Below are positions 61,777-64,000 of a stretch of 64,000 nt of DNA, in pieces. The DNA is from Streptomyces sp. NBC_01231 (lineage in GTDB: Bacteria; Actinomycetota; Actinomycetes; Streptomycetales; Streptomycetaceae). The position numbers were made by a program, and so were the translations under genes. The DNA lies in the NCBI GenBank assembly GCA_035999765.1, contig CP108521.1, positions 1,674,001 to 1,738,000 of the forward strand. The letters are read 5' to 3'. Numbering within the stretch: position 1 is the stretch's first letter; each line of letters opens with the position of its first letter. The notes beneath the pieces were generated by a model, which was not told where the DNA came from, ran no database searches, and was given only the letters and a program-made list of their open reading frames with translations.

Positions 61777-61819
61777 GACCCTCCCCCTGCGGGGTCCGCC
61801 GGACGATCCGGAGAGGGTC
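61777..61819. promoter_or_regulatory. Compact three-way-junction element upstream of tuf3
   Basis: Outer 7-bp stem 61777-61783 with 61813-61819 (GACCCTC/GAGGGTC) encloses two hairpins: CCCC/GGGG (61784-61787 with 61791-61794, loop TGC) and CCGGA/TCCGG (61799-61803 with 61807-61811, loop CGA). All pairs are Watson-Crick. It starts 51 bp before the tuf3 start codon and could be part of its leader RNA. The rest of 61727-62035 shows no gene. Confidence 0.5.
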
Positions 61820-62035
61820 AGCTTCGAGCGCCGTCGACAGCGGCCGGGAAGAAGAGAGCGGCAGCCTTCGGCGCATCCGCGACTGCGGATGCTGCGAGGA
61901 GGAAGGCGTACCGGAACATGACGCAGATCATTGCCGACGCGTTGTCCCACGTCGAATGGTTTTTCGCGGGGCCGGACCGGACAACGGACAGGATCCATAC
62001 GGCGATCACACATGTCCGTCGGTTACCGTCGCAGG

Positions 62036-62824
62036 ATGCTCGATGCCACCACCCGCTCTGGGGGCACCGCCACGGCCTCTCCCCGGGCCACCCTCACGGA
62101 GCTCGCCCTCGCCCAGGAGCTCGTCACCACCGCCCCCGCGCCGGTGGGTTTCGCCGCGCGCTGTTCGAGAGTGCTGTTGTCGCCGTGGTCGCGCCTGTCC
62201 CTGCTCCTAGTGCTGCTCGCCGGCGCCGCCTCGACGGTGCTGCTGTTCGAGCCGCAGCGGCTGCTGGCGGACGGCTGGCCACCACAGCTCGGCGGAGCCG
62301 CGGCGGCACTCGTCTTCGCGGTTGCGTACGGGCTGTGCACGGTCGCCTTCGTGCCCCGCCCCCTGCTGAACCTGGCGGCGGGCGCTCTCTTCGGATCCCA
62401 GTTCGGGATCGGCTCGGCTCTCGCGGGCACGGTGCTCGGCGCCGGAATCGCCTTCGGCCTGGGCCGGATACTCGGCCAGGACGCACTGCGTCCGCTGCTG
62501 CGGGGCCGGTGGCTGAAGGCCGCGGACGGGCAGCTCAGCCGGCACGGCTTCCGCTCGATGCTGGCGGCGCGGCTGTTCCCCGGAGTGCCGTTCTGGGCCG
62601 CCAACTACTGCGCGGCCGTCTCCCGCATGGGCTACGTCCCGTTCCTGGTCGCCACGGGGCTCGGTTCGATCCCGAACACCGCCGCGTACGTCGTCGCGGG
62701 CGCCCGCGCCTCGACGCCGACGTCTCCGGCCTTCCTGATCGCGATGGCCTGCATCGCGCTGCCGGCGCTGGTGGGCGCGGCGATAGCCTGGCGCAAGCGC
62801 CACCAGTTGCGCGGGGTCAGGTAA
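62036..62824 (+). CDS. TVP38/TMEM64-family membrane protein
   Basis: 262 residues from ATG 62036; another ATG lies 8 codons upstream. VTT-domain motifs: FVPRPLLNLAAGALFGSQFG, LGRILGQDAL and FRSMLAARLFPGVPFWAANY. About six membrane helices. It belongs to the DedA superfamily and probably moves lipids across the membrane; uppP lies directly downstream (218-bp gap), which suggests a shared theme of polyprenyl phosphate recycling. This link is inference. Confidence 0.9.
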   Translation: MLDATTRSGGTATASPRATLTELALAQELVTTAPAPVGFAARCSRVLLSPWSRLSLLLVLLAGAASTVLLFEPQRLLADGWPPQLGGAAAALVFAVAYGLCTVAFVPRPLLNLAAGALFGSQFGIGSALAGTVLGAGIAFGLGRILGQDALRPLLRGRWLKAADGQLSRHGFRSMLAARLFPGVPFWAANYCAAVSRMGYVPFLVATGLGSIPNTAAYVVAGARASTPTSPAFLIAMACIALPALVGAAIAWRKRHQLRGVR

Positions 62825-63042
62825 CCGGGTCACCGGTCCGCCACGAGGACCTGGCGGCCCACCCGCGGGCGCCGGGCTGGACGGTGAGGGGCCCGTAGCG
62901 CGGGCCGTCACTTCCAAACCCCTGTGCCTGGACTGTCACTTCAGGACGCTACGCTGCCCCTCGACACATCTGATCACCGCTTGCTGCGGCTCGGTGTGCC
63001 CGTCGCTCCTCACCACGATCAGCGCTTGGACTCCGTAACTTC

Positions 63043-63918
63043 ATGTCTTGGTTTGAATCCCTCATCCTCGGACTCGTCCAGGGGCTGACCGAGTTCCTCC
63101 CCGTCTCCTCCAGTGCGCACCTGCGCCTGACGGCGGCCTTCTCGGGCTGGAAGGACCCCGGCGCGGCCTTCACCGCGATCACCCAGATCGGCACCGAGGC
63201 CGCGGTGCTGATCTACTTCCGCAAGGACATCGGGCGGATCATCTCCGCGTGGACGCGTTCGCTCACCAACAAGGAGCTGCGCGGGAACCACGACGCGCAG
63301 ATGGGCTGGCTCGTCATCGTCGGCTCGATCCCGATCGGTGTGCTCGGGGTGACGCTGAAGGACCAGATCGAGGGGCCGTTCCGCGATCTGCGGATCACCG
63401 CGACGATGCTGATCGTCGTGGGCGTGATCATCGGCATCGCCGACCGGCTGGCGGCACGCGACGAGAAGGGCGGCCGGCACCGGGCGCCCAAGCAGCGCAA
63501 GTCCATCGAGAACCTGGGCGTCAAGGACGGCCTGATCTACGGTCTCTGCCAGGCCTGCGCCCTCATCCCGGGCGTCTCCCGCTCCGGGGCGACCATCAGC
63601 GGCGGCCTGTTCATGGGCTACACACGCGAGGCCGCGGCCCGTTACTCCTTCCTCCTCGCCATCCCCGCGGTGCTCGCCTCCGGCTTGTTCGAGGTCAAGG
63701 ACGCGATGGAGAGCGACCACATATCCTGGGGCCCGACGATCTTCGCCACGGTGATCGCCTTCGGAACCGGCTACGCGGTCATCGCCTGGTTCATGAAGTT
63801 CATCAGTACCAAGTCGTTCATGCCGTTCGTCTGGTACCGCATCGCCCTGGGCATCGTCATCATCGCCCTGGTCGCCACGGGCTCCCTGAGCCCGCACGCG
63901 GCCGAGTCCTCGGGCTGA
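63043..63918 (+). CDS. uppP: Undecaprenyl-diphosphatase UppP/BacA
   Basis: 291 residues, multi-spanning membrane enzyme that removes one phosphate from undecaprenyl diphosphate, recycling the cell wall lipid carrier and giving bacitracin tolerance. Motif 1 is GLVQGLTEFLPVSSSAHL and motif 2 is ALIPGVSRSGATISGGL, both with the family's catalytic residues. ATG 63043 begins MSWFESLILGL. The last 82 bases of the window downstream show no clear gene. Confidence 0.96.
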   Translation: MSWFESLILGLVQGLTEFLPVSSSAHLRLTAAFSGWKDPGAAFTAITQIGTEAAVLIYFRKDIGRIISAWTRSLTNKELRGNHDAQMGWLVIVGSIPIGVLGVTLKDQIEGPFRDLRITATMLIVVGVIIGIADRLAARDEKGGRHRAPKQRKSIENLGVKDGLIYGLCQACALIPGVSRSGATISGGLFMGYTREAAARYSFLLAIPAVLASGLFEVKDAMESDHISWGPTIFATVIAFGTGYAVIAWFMKFISTKSFMPFVWYRIALGIVIIALVATGSLSPHAAESSG

Positions 63919-64000
63919 CGCCCGCCAACTCTCCTCGTCCGCCCGGGTGTTCCGGCAGCGGTGACACGAAATGCGTGACCAACCACATACGTGATGGGTA

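Overview
The window is chromosomal DNA from a Streptomyces or a very close relative. The evidence is a very high G+C content with strong third-position G/C bias, many GTG/TTG starts, leaderless promoters with a TANNNT box 6-8 nt before the start codon, a WhiJ-type XRE/DUF397/ATPase cassette, a c-di-AMP riboswitch before an NlpC/P60 hydrolase, and a divergent tuf3-type EF-Tu. No rRNA, tRNA, phage, IS element or CRISPR array was recognised. It reads as a continuous, mostly housekeeping arm-proximal region with small accessory modules.

Layout. 1-1798 (-): urease genes ureA, ureB and the 5' part of ureC (cut by the window edge). 2514-3804: an orphan Phd/YefM-like antitoxin divergent from a ClpP-like gene whose catalytic His is replaced by Arg. 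4120-4839: riboswitch-controlled cell wall hydrolase. 4934-6702: regulatory trio (RsbW-like ATPase, XRE regulator, DUF397). 6755-11390: biotin genes bioF (-) and bioB-bioA-bioD (+), with a Cys-rich repeat tail on BioB. 11697-13052: methyltransferase, then a degenerate Fic-type toxin with a ribbon-helix-helix antitoxin. 13339-19823: MacB/FtsX-type ABC exporter, GNAT, and two CNNM/CorC-type membrane proteins. 19912-22859: SGNH hydrolase, purB, mug.

22931-31461: hypothetical gene, ABC transporter (-) divergent from a histidine kinase/response regulator pair (+), ROK and GntR regulators, and an ECF41/SigJ-type sigma factor divergent from an alpha/beta hydrolase. 31649-39877: MocR regulator, PhoD phosphatase, ACT-GNAT protein, DUF885 metallopeptidase-like protein, Imm21-like protein, rhodanese, Lrp. 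39880-46431 (-): sbcC-sbcD, YigZ, SixA-type phosphatase and a CysRS-like paralogue. 46601-53357: CoA-binding protein, PobA, ArsR/CDF metal module, YbaK, XRE-cupin, two hexapeptide-repeat enzymes, DedA.

53634-63918: a remarkable single polypeptide with sigma-factor-like, zinc-finger anti-sigma-like, transmembrane and ricin-lectin parts; galU; a thioesterase; two tandem paralogous Pro/Gln-rich membrane proteins with an extracellular DxDxDG motif; a spermidine synthase-like protein; tuf3 with a compact three-way-junction element upstream; a TVP38/TMEM64 protein; and uppP.

Recurring themes are leaderless transcription, small palindromic operators in front of regulators, and short tandem duplications beside stop codons. 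The strongest candidates for undescribed biology are the sigma/anti-sigma/lectin fusion with a candidate ECF-like promoter upstream, the Cys-rich BioB tail, the His-less ClpP next to an orphan antitoxin with YefM-type operator sites, and the tandem DxDxDG surface proteins.
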